Counted from the first letter of the stretch, positions 35,705 through 46,530 are shown. The stretch: DNA of 64,000 nt from Paroedura picta (GCF_049243985.1 NC_135378.1:42256941-42320940); one strand, 5' to 3'. The notes: generated from the sequence alone by a model not told the origin. Numbers and translations: made by a program.

Positions 35705-35912
35705 ATTGCATCTCTGCCTGAGTGCCTATAGCTTTCCTTAAATATTTATAGCTAGTTATGTGGAGCCAAGCCAGGGCAGGGTTTGGGACTTTATTATTTG
35801 ACGGGGTGGTGGTTATGGGTAAGTTCAATGGAAGACGGGAGTTGGGAAATAAGGACGACGGCGCCCCCCCCCCACGGGGGGGCAGCATGTTCTGTGGTCT
35901 CTTGATGGATTC

Positions 35913-36028
35913 CGGTGGATAGCTTTGTCGGTCTGAAACAACAGAAAATGCGAGTCCGGTAACACCTTTAAGGCCAGCAACGTTTTAACCGAGGCCCCTT
36001 CTTCAGATACACTGACTGGTATCCCCCA
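35913..36028 (+). repeat. Unclassified interspersed repeat (TTCTTCAGATAC family)
   Basis: Contains TAGCTTTGTCGGTCTGAAAC, GTAACACCTTTAAGGCCAGC, AACGTTTTAACCGAGG and CCTTCTTCAGATACACTGA. A similar start is seen in reverse near 17960-17992. The class is unknown to me. Confidence 0.5.
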
Positions 36029-36999
36029 CTGCCAGGTTCCTCGGGGCCCAAGGCAACAGGCGCGGCCGGGGCCGGCGCTCTCAATCTGGAGACAGCTGGG
36101 AGAGGAGCAACAGGTGGGCAGACATTCCAGAGGGCTCTCGGGGGGCTGGAGCTGCCGTGTCCAGACTCGCTTCCTTCTCGTCGAGCCGCAAGCAAGCAGG
36201 CCCAAGCCATCCCCACGCTGTGCCCCGCACCGACCCAGCCCGCTTTCAACGCCACGGAGGGTTCGAACTGCGAACGACGCCCAGCAAGGGCCCAAGTCGG
36301 AAAAATAACATCCCGCCGTGTCGCTGCTACGAGGAAGTCCTGCATAGATCAGGAGGACCTGGGTGCTCTTAGGGTGCAGCTCTTGAGTTACCCTGTGGGA
36401 TTATTTGGAAGCCTTTTCAGCGCGATACGATTTCCTTCCGAGTAAACCAGCGGCACAAGAATAAGTTCGTCTTTCCTTTAAATCAGGGCGGCAGAACCTC
36501 GCGCCCTGCTCTGTGACGCCACAAACTTTCCGCTTCTGGCTTTCGTCTTTTAAACGAAGACCCCGCCCGACATATTGCGCCCCCCCCTTTATTTCTCTCT
36601 CGGCCTCCCCTCCCCCTTGTGTTTGCCACTTCTTTTCCCTTCCCCCTCCTCCTTTGTATTTTTAAACCGCGCTACGTTTCGCTCCTCCGACCAATACCAA
36701 CACAGAACGTTCTCCTTAGCCAATAGCAGGTGCCTCCGAGCCTTTTTTTTCCAACGGTATCGGCCCTCCAATCGGAGGCGTGCTCTTAATCCTCCTCTCG
36801 CCACACTCCCTAACCGGTTTCAACGGGTATGAGCGTAAGCAACCCCCCTCCTCTTCTTTCTCCCTCCCCTTTCTCGACCGAACCCAGTATGTCGGGATTC
36901 GAGTGACGTTTCTTGAAGGCTTAGCCAATCACGGCCCTCGCTAGGCCGAGGGGTGTGGCAGTACCTCGTTCAAACCAACACGGCAACCAACCAGAAGCT

Positions 37000-39900
37000 C
37001 GGAGGGGCGGGCCTTGTGGAGAGCCTCGCGGGTCAAGTTGCTGTGGCGGGCAGGGCTGTGGAAAACAAGAGGCAATCAAGTGCGCTGGGAACGACCCATT
37101 TGGCTGCTGCGGACGGAGCGGGTGACCCGAGCGCTTTCGTCGACTCAGCCGTTGCTCAACAGCGGCCGCTTCTTTCCCCCTCGCCGTTTTAGGTAAAAGG
37201 CTGAGGGCGAGAGACGTGAATATCTTTTACTTGGGAATGGGGCTTCGGGCGGGGTGGGGGGGGGCGTGCAATGGTGTCGGGCGAGAGCGGGCGCGTCTCA
37301 GGCGGCGCTGAGCCACTTGCGGGAGGGGGCAGGTGGTGGAGGGAAACAGGGACGGGAAAGCGCAGTTTGTGGGAGCCGTTAAACGTTGTGGCGGGAAAGC
37401 GTCGCTGGATTAGAGGGGCTCTGAAGAGAAGTGGGCGGGGGCAGGAGCATAATTGCTCCCAGCGGCGACATTTTCCCCCTCGCATTTATTTTTCTGTCTC
37501 TTCCTCTTCCCCCTTCTCCGCAGGGGCTGTTGCTGCCGCCATGGGCAAAGGCGACCCCAACAAGCCTCGGGGCAAAATGTCCTCGTACGCCTATTTCGTG
37601 CAGACGTGCCGCGAGGAGCACAAGAAAAAACACCCGGATTCCTCGGTGAACTTCGCTGAGTTTTCCAAGAAATGCTCCGAGAGATGGCGGGTAAGCGGCT
37701 CCTTCCTCCCCCGGGCCCGCCTCGTCCCACGCCCCGCCTCCTCCTCCCTCCCCCCACCTCGGCGCGCGTTGCAGTTACAGGCGCGCGCCGAAGCATTTAA
37801 AAGGCGGGAACAGAGTTTGTGCGTCGCCCTCTTCGGCCATCTCCGGCATATTAAATATTTTTAAAACTCTTTCGCGCTCTTCCCTTCCCCGGCATTGCAC
37901 TTCTTAAACGGGCTTCTTACAAGAATAGGAGCTTATGCATTGCATGATAATGAAAAGCTGCAAAAAAGATCAAGTAGTTTACTTTTCAAAAATTGAAATT
38001 GTTTAAGTATCTAAAGCTGGCTAGAAAATGCATGGATAGTTGAGTGCTAAATGGTGGGAACTACCATGGCAGAATTTCTTAAGGGCTTGAATGAGAAAGG
38101 CTTGTTAAAATATTAAGTAGCAAAGGCAGAGTGGTCTGGTTCCTTGAACATTTTAAGGAATTGTGTGTTCTACTTGCTGCTGCTGCTGTGGGCACCAGTT
38201 GTTACTATAGCTATCAGACTTTAATTTTAAAAACCATATCATTGTATTATGAAACCAATAGATGTTTGGCACATTCATACACCTGTTCCATAAAAAATAA
38301 TATAGAGAAGAAAACTGTCTTCCAAACAGTTGTTCTTGGGTATTAGAGATTTCTTCTGTGATTGAGACTGTATATAGATCGTGTTGGCAAAATCTGGGAT
38401 ATAAGCACCAACATTCTTTATTACTGTTCACTTTGTATTGTATCCCTATGATGACATATGGAATTGGTAGTCTTGTACAGGAACACAGTTAAAATGGAAA
38501 ACATTTCTGCAGCCTTTGTTGAGAAGAAATTTTGCAGTTTTGTGTCCTTTGATCCCAAAGGACCACAGCATCCATGAAGACTTTTCAATTGGCTAAATAA
38601 TAAAGTCTTAAAATTGATTTAATTCTGTATTGCAAAAGTGGCGTAAATGATTTCTTGTGTGGTTTCCTCCTAATAATAGAGGTTCTGGGTATGCAATGAT
38701 AATGTATTGTGGAAGGTTGTAATCTTCCCATGGTCCCAATATATTTTCATCTAAAAACTTCTGTTTTTTCTGTTCCGTATAGACAATGTCTGCAAAAGAA
38801 AAGTCAAAGTTTGAAGATATGGCAAAAGGTGACAAAGCTCGTTATGAAAGGGAGATGAAAAACTATATCCCTCCTAAAGGGGAGAAGAAGAAGAAAAAGG
38901 ATCCCAATGCTCCAAAACGACCACCGTAAGCTACATTTTAAACATTTTTTTTGTTTTGATGGAATTTCATGTGTCTTTCATAGGGAAATTATTGATATTT
39001 AAATTGACAAAATATAGCTGTTCTTGGGGATATTTGACAGTTCCTGTTTATTCTTTAGGTCTGCATTCTTCCTGTTTTGTTCTGAACATCGTCCAAAGAT
39101 CAAAAGTGACCATCCTGGTTTATCCATTGGAGATACAGCAAAAAAACTAGGTGAAATGTGGTCTGAGCAATCAGCAAAAGACAAGCTACCCTTTGAGCAG
39201 AAGGCAGCAAAACTAAAGGAGAAATATGAAAAAGTAAGTGGGAGTATTTAATTTTGTGCTGTTGTACTTGGTGGATCATTGCTCAGTACTTGTGGATACC
39301 TTGTGTTGCACATTAATAATTCAGCAGGAAGAAAATCCAGTGCTACTATTAATTTTCAAACTTCTGTACAAATTCTGAGAGCAACAAGGGGCATTTGGGT
39401 GATAATCTCTTAGTATGTGGAAGAATGGGACATGACTGTAGAGTTTCCAGCCCTGTGGTTACTTTTGGAATTCTGACAAAGGGTGTTGGGCACAATGACA
39501 AAATGGCTGCCCTGAGAGACAGCCAATGAAAAATGGCTCCCACAGACGGCAGAGCCACACACGAAGCTCTTGTGCAGAGAAAAAAAAATACAGTACAAAG
39601 AAGGGTGTGGGCTACAGCAACAATGGACACTTAATTTTATTCTGCATAACCATTTTCTGCTGGACAGTCAACTCCACACGGCTTTACCCATTTTCTAAAA
39701 AACACATGGGCACCGGAAAAGTTGTCAACTTTCGCTGTGGAACCCAGATGGCTGCTCCTTTGGGGATCTTGGTAGATGTTACTTGAAAGAGTAATTGATG
39801 TTAAGAAACTAAGCTTGTGTTTTAACATTTCAATATTGTTATTTGCAGGATGTGGCAGCATACCGTTCCAAGGGCAAAGGTGATGCAGGAAAGAAAGGTC

Positions 39901-40374
39901 CAGGTAGGCCAGCAGGTTCAAAGAAGAAGGCAGAACCGGAGGAAGAAGACGAAGAGGAGGAGGAAGAAGAAGAGGAGGAGGAGGAGGAGGAAGAAGAGGA
40001 AGAGGAGGAAGAAGATGAAGAATAAATTGATAAACTTGCTGTAAAGATTTGTGCTCAAAAGTCCATGATTTTGCTAAGAATGTGAAGTTGAGTGCAGCTC
40101 ATTGTTAGCTTCAGTATAAAAAGAACTGTACAGAATTGTGTATAGGTAATGTGATTCTCTGTAGGGAGACCTGTATTCTAATGTAAGTAGTAGCTTAAGG
40201 CCGCTACTGTTAGATTTGAAAGCTGATACTGTCAAATATTCTGGCATATTTAATGGTTTTTTGAAATTCAATGACTGCTTGGTTCTGAGCAAAGTGAAAC
40301 ATAGGTAGCAAAATAGTCAACCTTGTTTTGCATACTATTACATTGTATTACTTTTTTAACAATTTTGTAATAAA
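37000..40374 (+). CDS. HMGB2: HMGB2, high mobility group protein B2
   Basis: Abundant nuclear protein that bends DNA without sequence specificity, acting in chromatin, V(D)J recombination, repair and the cell cycle. Coding exons 37541-37690, 38783-38925, 39059-39233 and 39849-40025 give 214 residues (human 209). HMG box A is at residues 9-79, box B at about 94-162, and an acidic tail of 28 residues, almost all Glu, ends the protein. The redox cysteines C23 and C45 are present, and C105 equals human C106. A non-coding first exon ends at 37192. Four introns rule out a retrocopy. HMGB2 is chosen over HMGB1/3 from [29 protein letters not shown] and the SAP30/GALNT7 neighbours. Confidence 0.96.
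37080..37192 (+). other. HMGB2: HMGB2 non-coding exon 1 (approximate start)
   Basis: Donor TTTTAG|GTAAAAGG at 37193 fits the 5' UTR exon known in HMGB genes. The transcription start is not visible; the left edge is a guess within the CpG island. Confidence 0.5.
37541..37690 (+). CDS. HMGB2: HMGB2 exon 2 (first coding part)
   Basis: Exon begins at 37524 after TCCGCAG; ATG at 37541 in GCCGCCATGG, a perfect Kozak context. Encodes 50 residues from [20 protein letters not shown] to CSERWR, most of HMG box A. Donor CGG|GTAAGC. Confidence 0.96.
38783..38925 (+). CDS. HMGB2: HMGB2 exon 3
   Basis: Acceptor CCGTATAG, donor CC|GTAAGC. Encodes [20 protein letters not shown] through [10 protein letters not shown], the end of box A and the basic linker. 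The linker has one residue fewer than human. Confidence 0.96.
39059..39233 (+). CDS. HMGB2: HMGB2 exon 4
   Basis: Acceptor TTCTTTAG, donor AAA|GTAAGTG. Encodes [20 protein letters not shown] to KLKEKYEK, the body of HMG box B. Confidence 0.96.
39436..39770. mobile_element. hAT-type MITE pieces in HMGB2 intron 4
   Basis: Blocks CCTGTGGTTACTTTTGGAAT, CTGACAAAGGGTGTTGGGCA and ATGACAAAATGGCTGCCC match the family at 12945 and 61798; TTTCTAAAAAACACATGGGC near 39693 is its right-hand part. Boundaries uncertain. Confidence 0.5.
39849..40025 (+). CDS. HMGB2: HMGB2 exon 5 (coding part)
   Basis: Acceptor TTTGCAG. Encodes [20 protein letters not shown] and [10 protein letters not shown] followed by the acidic tail, then TAA at 40023-40025. 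The tail is coded by mixed GAA/GAG codons, so it is maintained as protein rather than being a pure triplet run. Confidence 0.96.
   Translation, partial: DVAAYRSKGKGDAGKKGPGRPAGSKKKAEPEEEDEEEEEEEEEEEEEEEEEEEEEDEE
40369..40374 (+). terminator. HMGB2 polyadenylation signal
   Basis: AATAAA in an AT-rich 3' UTR, 344 bases after the stop, followed by T/GT-rich sequence (TGTACATTATTCTGTTGTGA). Confidence 0.75.
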
Positions 40375-41274
40375 ATGGTGTACATTATTCTGTTGTGACA
40401 TGGAAAAGTTAATTTAATCTTGTGCTGAAACAAGGCAGAAATTTTCCGACCATTATTACCAGTATTAGGCTTGACGTGAATTGCCGTTTTTCATGCAGAG
40501 AACGTGCGAAACAAGTAAAAGTTACACTTTTGCACTGTTTATCATGAATTTGTTCCGAGGAGTATTATGGTGTTTATATATATATGCAACTCAGGGTTCT
40601 ATGCTGTTTTACATGTTGCAGTTATATGCCATGAAAGAGCAGGCCATATGTTGCATCTGATCTTGCAGGTTATAGATGATCAAATCATTTCCATCCAAAC
40701 AAGATTGGAGGGAATAACAGTGCTTGACAGGGGAAGACAAGAAGAGTTGGTTCTTTTGGTTGGTTCTTTATCAGTGCTGTGATGAGCCCAAGGTCATGCA
40801 GCTGTCTGCATGTGGGGGAGCGGGGAATGAAACCCAGCTCAACAGATTTGAAGCCACTGCTCTTAACTACATCAAGTTGTGAACATGCAGATCTCATTTG
40901 AAAGCTGTCTTCAGGGCTAAAAGGTTACTAGAAATACTGCAGTAGAACACAGTGGACCAATCTATACAACTTCACAATATTGCTTACATAATTTTCACAG
41001 GTTTAAGTGGGTAACAAAATACATTTCACTAAAGTAGTTCCTTTCAGGCATAAGGAGTGCTTGCTAGGTGGCATAGTAAAACCATCAAGAGCCAAGAATG
41101 TGCTTGAGCCTGGACCTTTGTGTCACACAAGTACAAATTAATGTGCAATGGCTAGCTGGGGCTTCAACATAACTAGTGGAACTGGGAGCAATAGTCATAT
41201 ATTTCAAGGCAACGATGGAAATGTCCTGGATTCAGAGAGATGGGCAAAAACAACCTTCAACCTCTTCTCCCTCC
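40375..41274. other. Intergenic after HMGB2
   Basis: Downstream flank. Apart from the SINE piece at 40770-40882 I recognise nothing. Confidence 0.5.
40770..40882 (-). mobile_element. tRNA-derived squamate SINE, 5' part
   Basis: On the minus strand: GATGTAGTTAAGAGCAGTGG, CTTCAAATCTGTTGAGC, GGGTTTCATTCCCCGC (B box), CATGACCTTGGGCTCATCAC. Matches the 51735-52019 copy. Confidence 0.65.
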
Positions 41275-41400
41275 CATTTTTTAAAATTTTAAATTAGATT
41301 ATATACCACCCTACCATATGGCTCATGGCCATTTATGTATAACATGTAATACATGGAACAGCCTAAGCATATAACATCAACAATCCAACAGTTTATACTA
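41275..41400 (-). mobile_element. L2-like LINE 3' tail, diverged
   Basis: Minus strand carries ATGAGCCATATGGTAGGGTG and GTATATAATCTAATTTAAAA, the diverged GCCGGGAGGGCGGTATA-type 3' end. Confidence 0.5.
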
Positions 41401-41450
41401 TCAATGGTTTTTGATTAACAATAATATAGTAGAAATGACAACTTATTTGA

Positions 41451-41622
41451 GTTATGGCTTAGTAATAGAGCATCTACTTGGCATGCAAAATCTACTGGAA
41501 AGGATTGGGTAGAAGAGAATGTGGAAGATCTCTTCCTGAGACTTCAGGTAATGCCAGTAAACTACCTGACCTTTCTAAAAAACACCTTGGGTCTGACTAC
41601 GTATAAGGCAGTTTTATGTGTG
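41451..41622 (+). mobile_element. tRNA-derived SINE (GGCATGCA type)
   Basis: Head TTATGGCTTAGTAATAGAGC, ATCTACTTGGCATGCAAAAT, and 3' part GGGTCTGACTACGTATAAGG, CAGTTTTATGTGTGTTC. Matches a second squamate tRNA-SINE family. The B-box region is eroded. Confidence 0.65.
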
Positions 41623-43153
41623 TTCTTGTGCTACCCTGTAAACTATTGTGCAGAATATATCTGCTTACTAGGATAGGCAGCTTGGAGTAGGAATATTCTT
41701 GTATCTGCATGAAAATGTTTCTAAATTTATTAATACATTAGCAATAAGTATCTGGTTACGTGTTGGCAACGTGAGGAATAAAAATGCAGTGTGTTACGCT
41801 TTTAAACTGAAATAGTGGGAGCTTACTGAACCTTGAATCTGTTCAGTATCTACAGTTAGCTAGCGCAGCAATTGATATGTTGCCCCTTGATTGAGTGGAG
41901 TCTGTTCTATTTAAAGTTGACAGACTATAGCGGATTTCTTGCGTCAGGATTACATGTGTCATAGAATAGAGCAAAGATGTTCATAAACTAGAGTTAACAA
42001 TGGCCAACCCTGAAGAAAATGTCTTTTGGGGTTTGGGAGGCTTGGCCTGTTTTACCCTATAGTTTCCCAGTGGAAGCAAGCTTCAGCTTAAATTATACAG
42101 CTATTTATAATGGGATTTGCCATAGTGATCATTTTGAAGTAGTCAATTGGGAAACATCCTCATTTTTGACTTCATTATTTGATTTTCAGATTTGATTATT
42201 TGATTTTCAAAATATGGTAACCCTATAGCCCCCAAGGATTTTATCAAAAGGTGCTATAGGAAGATTATCCCATGAGAAATTGTCCAGTGGGCCACAATTT
42301 ACCTTTTCCTCACTGCTGACTTGGTGTGGTCATAGTTTTTATAAATATGTACCCGCACTTTATACATGTAGATGAAAATCCAAATATCGCCTTTAGACTC
42401 CTTCATGGGTTGTTTGTGGGGGTGGGGTTTTTTTTGCCCCTGGGTGATGAGTTTAAAGTATTTCAAGTTCTCTAGTCGGACTGTGCTGAGGGAGAGGGGG
42501 TAGATCGAGAAAGAGGGATGACTACAAAATCTTTAGTGTAAACGTACTTCCTGAAACAAGTTTCATGGATCTTTTCATCCTTACCGTAATGACTACAGAA
42601 ACTAAACTATAAAAACCCAACTGGTAACAGGACTTTCGAAGGCTGAATGCATTAATGTTAAAATTATATAACTTTTATTGTGCACAATTATAAAACAACC
42701 TCTAGGGATTAAAAACACATATAGAGCCCTTAAGCAATTGCAAAACAGTGTCCTATGTGCTATATGAACCAATAGACTGATGTGTTTTAATCCCTTCAAA
42801 GGTCTGGTTTTAACACACACCAGTTCATTGCACATATGAAATATGTATAGCAGCCAATAAAAGCTCAAAAGTAAGTGCTATGAGGTACCAGAGTTATTTG
42901 AATTAAGATGGCTATCAGTCATTAACTCTTCCAAAGGTTACCAAAAATTAATGGTGTGTTCTCTTATTAGTGCATGTATTGCCTGCCTGGACTGTCTAAT
43001 ATATCTATTTGAGAATAAATACCTTTGTATAATAGAGGTAATGCTACATTCAATATATTGATTTGACTTCTCTATGGTAAAAATCTCAATGTGTAGTTTT
43101 TACGTGGGCTTTCATCTTACTTTCCCATAGGAAGCTAGGTGGAGGAGTTAACT
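41623..43153. other. Intergenic, nothing recognised
   Basis: Unique-looking DNA between HMGB2 and GALNT7; no gene seen. Confidence 0.5.
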
Positions 43154-43365
43154 CAGGCTTTCTTAGCCAGGGTTTTGTGTAGCCACTCACCTCTCCCTAA
43201 ATGGCCAATGATGGGCATGGAGAGGGTGGGAAGGGGAGGGTTTCCAGGTAGGCATGTAGACAGCTATGCCTCCCAACCACATTCTGCAAAATCGATTGTG
43301 CCACTTCTGGTGTTTCTCAAAGTCTGAAGAATGTTTCTCAATGGTAAAAAAGTTGAGAAAGGCTG
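43154..43365. mobile_element. hAT MITE with exact 8-bp target duplication
   Basis: Ends CAGGCTTTCTTAGCC and AAAAAAGTTGAGAAAGGCTG are inverted repeats. AGTTAACT is duplicated exactly on both sides (43146-43153 and 43366-43373), the hallmark of hAT insertion. Confidence 0.88.
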
Positions 43366-44039
43366 AGTTAACTTTTAAAGAATAGAAGCCCTTACATTTT
43401 GAAATGGGAAGGGAGAATATCTGATCCAAACTTCTGGAATTAAAATGGAATTGATTTCTGAGAACATATCTTGAAACTTAAGTACAAGAGAAAAAACATT
43501 TAAATGTAGGCAATCTTGTGCAGACACTTCAGAAAGCAAAGAGTAGGAATGGGCAGTTCTTACAATGAAGTAAGCTATAGGGTTCTACAAAGATTGGTTC
43601 TGGTACTATTTAATTAGTTCATAACTGATCTGGAAAGAAGGATGAGTAATGTGGCCAAGTTTTCAGATAACCCAAATTAGGATGGTGAAAACCAAGGATG
43701 ATTGTGAAGAGCTAGGAAAAAAATGGGCGAGTGGACAAAAATGTAGGAAATGAAGTTCAATGAAGTTGGTTAATGTAAGCCTTAAGGCAGTCTTTGTCAA
43801 CTTTTTGACTTTTTGAATCCCCTTGAAATATTCAGGATTTGAGAAACTGTGGAAGTGAAGGCCACACCCTTCCTGCTGCACTTTGTAAGTTACATGTAAC
43901 AAGAAGTGCCATTACCCAGGCACTCCCACCAGATATGACCATGAGGCCACTCCTACAGCAAAGAAATATTTTCAGATGATTTGTGAACAGACCCATACCT
44001 GCACTCTGGGCTAGTTACCAGTTTGCTCTTCAGAAGGAG

Positions 44040-44320
44040 CCTGCAGAAACAGGGCCAGGGCACGCCTATGTTGCTCTGTTGCCTGTCCTCTGAAACAGGG
44101 CCAGAGCAGCTCTGCCATTCCATTGCCCCCACCCCAACACCAGAAACAGGGCCAGAGCAGACCTATGCTGCCCCATTGTCCTCATACCCACCCCAGTTCC
44201 AGAAACAAGGCCAGAGCAGGCCTATGCTGCTTTGTTACCCTCAACCCTCAATGCCAGAAACAGGGCCAAGGGAGACACATGATGCTCTGTCTCCCCCGCT
44301 CCTCCCCCCCCCATAGTTAA
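44040..44320 (+). repeat. Minisatellite, AGAAACAGGGCCAGAGCAG unit
   Basis: Five imperfect units starting near 44045, 44091, 44142, 44201 and 44255, each with GAAACAGGGCC(A)G and then CCTATGCTGC-like sequence. Unit length varies between about 46 and 59 bp. Confidence 0.8.
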
Positions 44321-44523
44321 GGAAAAATTTAGAGCACTTGCTTCTCTGGACTCCAGTTGCTACAATGGGCAATGAGCCTCAGCCAGCAAGGATTTGTACG
44401 GCCACCAGTCCTTCCCACCCCCTCCAGGTCCATCATGGATCATTTTGGGATGGTTGGCCATATATCAGACTAGATATTAAGCCCACTGTGGCCAAAATAC
44501 AGCGTGCCCTAGCATGATAGGTG

Positions 44524-44735
44524 GGTGGAGGGATGGGGTGAAGGAAGGAGGAAAAGGAGAAAGAGAGACAGAAAGACAGAAAGAAAGGGAGGAATATAGA
44601 GACAGAAGAAGAGGGAGAGAAACAGGTAGCCAGAAAGAGGCAGATGGAAGAGAGGGAGGAAGGGAAAAACAAAGGGAATGCTGGGAGGAAGGGAAGGATA
44701 AAGGGACTGCTGGGAGGAAGGGAGGAACAGAGTAA
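44524..44735 (+). repeat. Purine-rich (GA/AAGG) tract
   Basis: About 210 bp almost entirely A and G, such as GGAAGGAGGAAAAGGAGAAA. This is a polypurine/polypyrimidine tract. The open frames through it are low-complexity by-products. Confidence 0.85.
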
Positions 44736-44757
44736 TGTAGGTGGCCTTGGGACCATC

Positions 44758-45035
44758 TGCTGGGCCCAGGGGCAGGCTCGGCTGCCCTAGGGCCCGGCAG
44801 AAGGCTCGGGACGGGGGCGGTGGGCTCTGCGGCCTACTGCCGGGCCTAGGAGCAGGCTCGGCTGCCCCAGGGCCCGGCAGAAGGCTCGGGACGGGGGCGG
44901 TGGGCTCTGCGGCCTACTGCCGGGCCTAGGAGCAGGCTCGGCTGCCCCAGGGCCCGGCAGAAGGCTCGGGACTTCGGGAGTGGGCTTTGTGGCCTTCTGC
45001 CAGTCCCAAAGGCAGGCGAGCCTGCCCCAGGGCCC
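44758..45035 (+). repeat. GC-rich minisatellite with ~80-bp unit
   Basis: Three to four tandem units with the blocks GGGCCTAGGAGCAGGCTCGG, CTGCCCCAGGGCCCGGCAGA and AGGCTCGGGACGGGGGCGGT. TGGGCTCTGC recurs at 44821 and 44901, exactly 80 bp apart. The central units are nearly identical and the last is diverged. Confidence 0.85.
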
Positions 45036-45454
45036 AGCAGAAGGCTCCCTGGGCGAGGAGAAGCCGGCCGGAGGACTTACCGCTGGGGAAGGCTTCTTCC
45101 TCTGAGTGGCGACTCTGCGGCCGGCCCAGGCAAGGCTGGGCCAAGCAGCCAATGGCCCATTGGGTGCTTGGCCCTCGAGTGACACTCAGAGGGCCCAATC
45201 AAGAGCCGCTTCGCGGCTCCTGATTGGGCCCTCCGAGTTTTTATCCCTGACAGGGCCCGACTTAACTCCTCCCCACTTGCCCTTACTCCTTTAAAGAGGG
45301 TTTAAAGATGGTCACAGTTATATCACCCACTGCTTTATTTTAAAAATAATTAAAAATAAATTAACTCCTACCCAATTGACAAAAGCCCTTCCAGGGCCAC
45401 GGTGAAACCCCAGGGTTTCATGACACGTTGGTTGAAAAAGCCTACCATAAATAT

Positions 45455-45535
45455 TGAATATTTTATGTTGATGTACACTGCCCTGAGCTGGCTTGTTGTG
45501 AGGGTGGTATAGAAATGAAATAAAGTAACACAGAG
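45455..45535 (+). mobile_element. L2-like LINE 3' tail
   Basis: TGTACACTGCCCTGAGCTGG, TGTGAGGGTGGTATAGAAAT and GAAATAAAGTAA match the standard 3' tail of these LINEs. Confidence 0.6.
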
Positions 45536-45560
45536 AGGCAAAAACCTGTAACTTCTAGGC

Positions 45561-45900
45561 CAGTGATGGCGCATCTTTTAGAGCAGTGGTCCCCAACCTT
45601 TTTCTGCCATGCGCAGCCAAAATCTCGCATGCACACTTTTGCACATTTCGACCACACATGGCGCATGTGCGCATGCGCGGCCGGGCCGCGCATGTACGAT
45701 GCGCGGCACGGCCCTGATTCCTTCTCCCCCCCCCCCTCCGGCAGTAAGAAGCTTCCCAGGCCGCAAGCTTGCGGCCCAGGGAAGTTTTTTACTGCGGGGG
45801 GGGGGGGAGAGGGAACCCTTTCCTCCCCCGCACCTTTCCTTCCCTCTGCTGTTGAAAAGTCATTAGGATGTTATGGGTAGGGTACATGGCGGCACCCAAA
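45561..45900. mobile_element. hAT MITEs, one apparently inside another
   Basis: CAGTGATGGCGCATCTTTTA at 45561 matches one hAT MITE end, and only 23 bp later CAGTGGTCCCCAACCTTTTT at 45584 starts another. Sequence like the outer family (ACATGGCGGCACCCAAATTT) resumes near 45885. The right ends are not sharply defined. Confidence 0.5.
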
Positions 45901-46194
45901 TTTAACTTATTGAAAACTAACAAGACTTGTTTTTCTGGGGAAGGAGGTCAACTTGTTCTGAATAGTGGTTACATTCTCTCTGAAGAGCCAGATTTGCCTA
46001 GGGATGCCTTATAGCTTGGCATTCAACTGTGACCCTTCCCAAAGAACTCACAGCTTGGGCAGTTTCACATCTAAAATTACTTCTAGACTAGGCATAGTGT
46101 GTTCACTGTAGAGCTTCCTTTGAAGTTACTGGGGAAAAACTGAGAAGGCAGTTGCTCCTTTGTAGAAATGTACATGCACTTTTCTCATACCTAC

Positions 46195-46530
46195 CACCCC
46201 AACTACATTGGATTCCAACTCATTTCTGGGCTCAATTCAAGGTTCTGGTTTAAATCTTTAAAGCATCCAGTAACTAGACTGTGCCATAGATTGTCTAGTC
46301 CAGCAAGAACCTACTTGAATACTTATGTCTGGAATGCTCTCCTCCAGCATATATTTGGCCTTTTTCTCAGAGGCAAAGGAAAATTATCTTCGGAACAGGC
46401 GTTTCATTTGAGCCAGTGTTGACTATAGAGGAGATAGTCTGTTGATTTGGGGTTACAAGGTTCCTCTAGTTTATTATGATCTTAACTAAAGGTTGTCTTA
46501 TTGCTTCTTTGTATTTAATTATGTGTTAAC
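46195..46530 (+). mobile_element. L2-like LINE fragment
   Basis: Translation shows HWIPTHFWAQFKVLV-type sequence followed by IFKASSN and WNALLQHIF, the conserved C-terminal part of L2-like ORF2, with stops. Confidence 0.6.

Larger units (their letters stand above)
36460..37800 (+). promoter_or_regulatory. CpG island and promoter of HMGB2
   Basis: GC/CpG-rich region without a TATA box. It holds four CCAAT boxes in direct orientation (36691-36695, 36720-36724, 36768-36772, 36925-36929), a CRE-like TGACGT (36904-36909) and a TTTGAA on the minus strand (36969-36974) that fits a cell-cycle homology region (CHR) about 40 bp after the last CCAAT. CCAAT plus CHR is the layout of NF-Y/MuvB-controlled G2/M genes, and HMGB2 is one in mammals. 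Confidence 0.75.
43788..45444. mobile_element. Large non-autonomous hAT-like element carrying two minisatellites
   Basis: Left end CAGTCTTTGTCAACTTTTTG followed by ATTCAGGATTTGAGAAACTG; right end GAAACCCCAGGGTTTCATGA and CGTTGGTTGAAAAAGCCTA. These fit the CAGCCTTTCTCAACC family. Flanks CCTTAAGG and CCATAAAT agree at five of eight positions. The interior of about 1.5 kb holds a 45-60-bp minisatellite, a purine-rich tract and an ~80-bp GC-rich minisatellite. No transposase is seen. It could also be a small element enlarged by later insertions. Confidence 0.5.

Noticed and set aside
35825-36345. Minus-strand frames of 125-156 codons upstream of HMGB2
   Set aside because: They overlap an interspersed repeat and a GC-rich flank; no domain.
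37541-40025. HMG-box gene as HMGB1, HMGB3 or a processed copy
   Set aside because: Introns at the family positions exclude a processed copy; residue choices and the SAP30/GALNT7 neighbours favour HMGB2.
44040-44320. Spaced repeats considered as a CRISPR-like array
   Set aside because: Units are imperfect and of variable length, and this is a vertebrate nuclear context; it is a minisatellite.
44790-45300. Open frames through the GC-rich minisatellite and GA tract
   Set aside because: Low-complexity translations repeated with the DNA unit; no coding signal.
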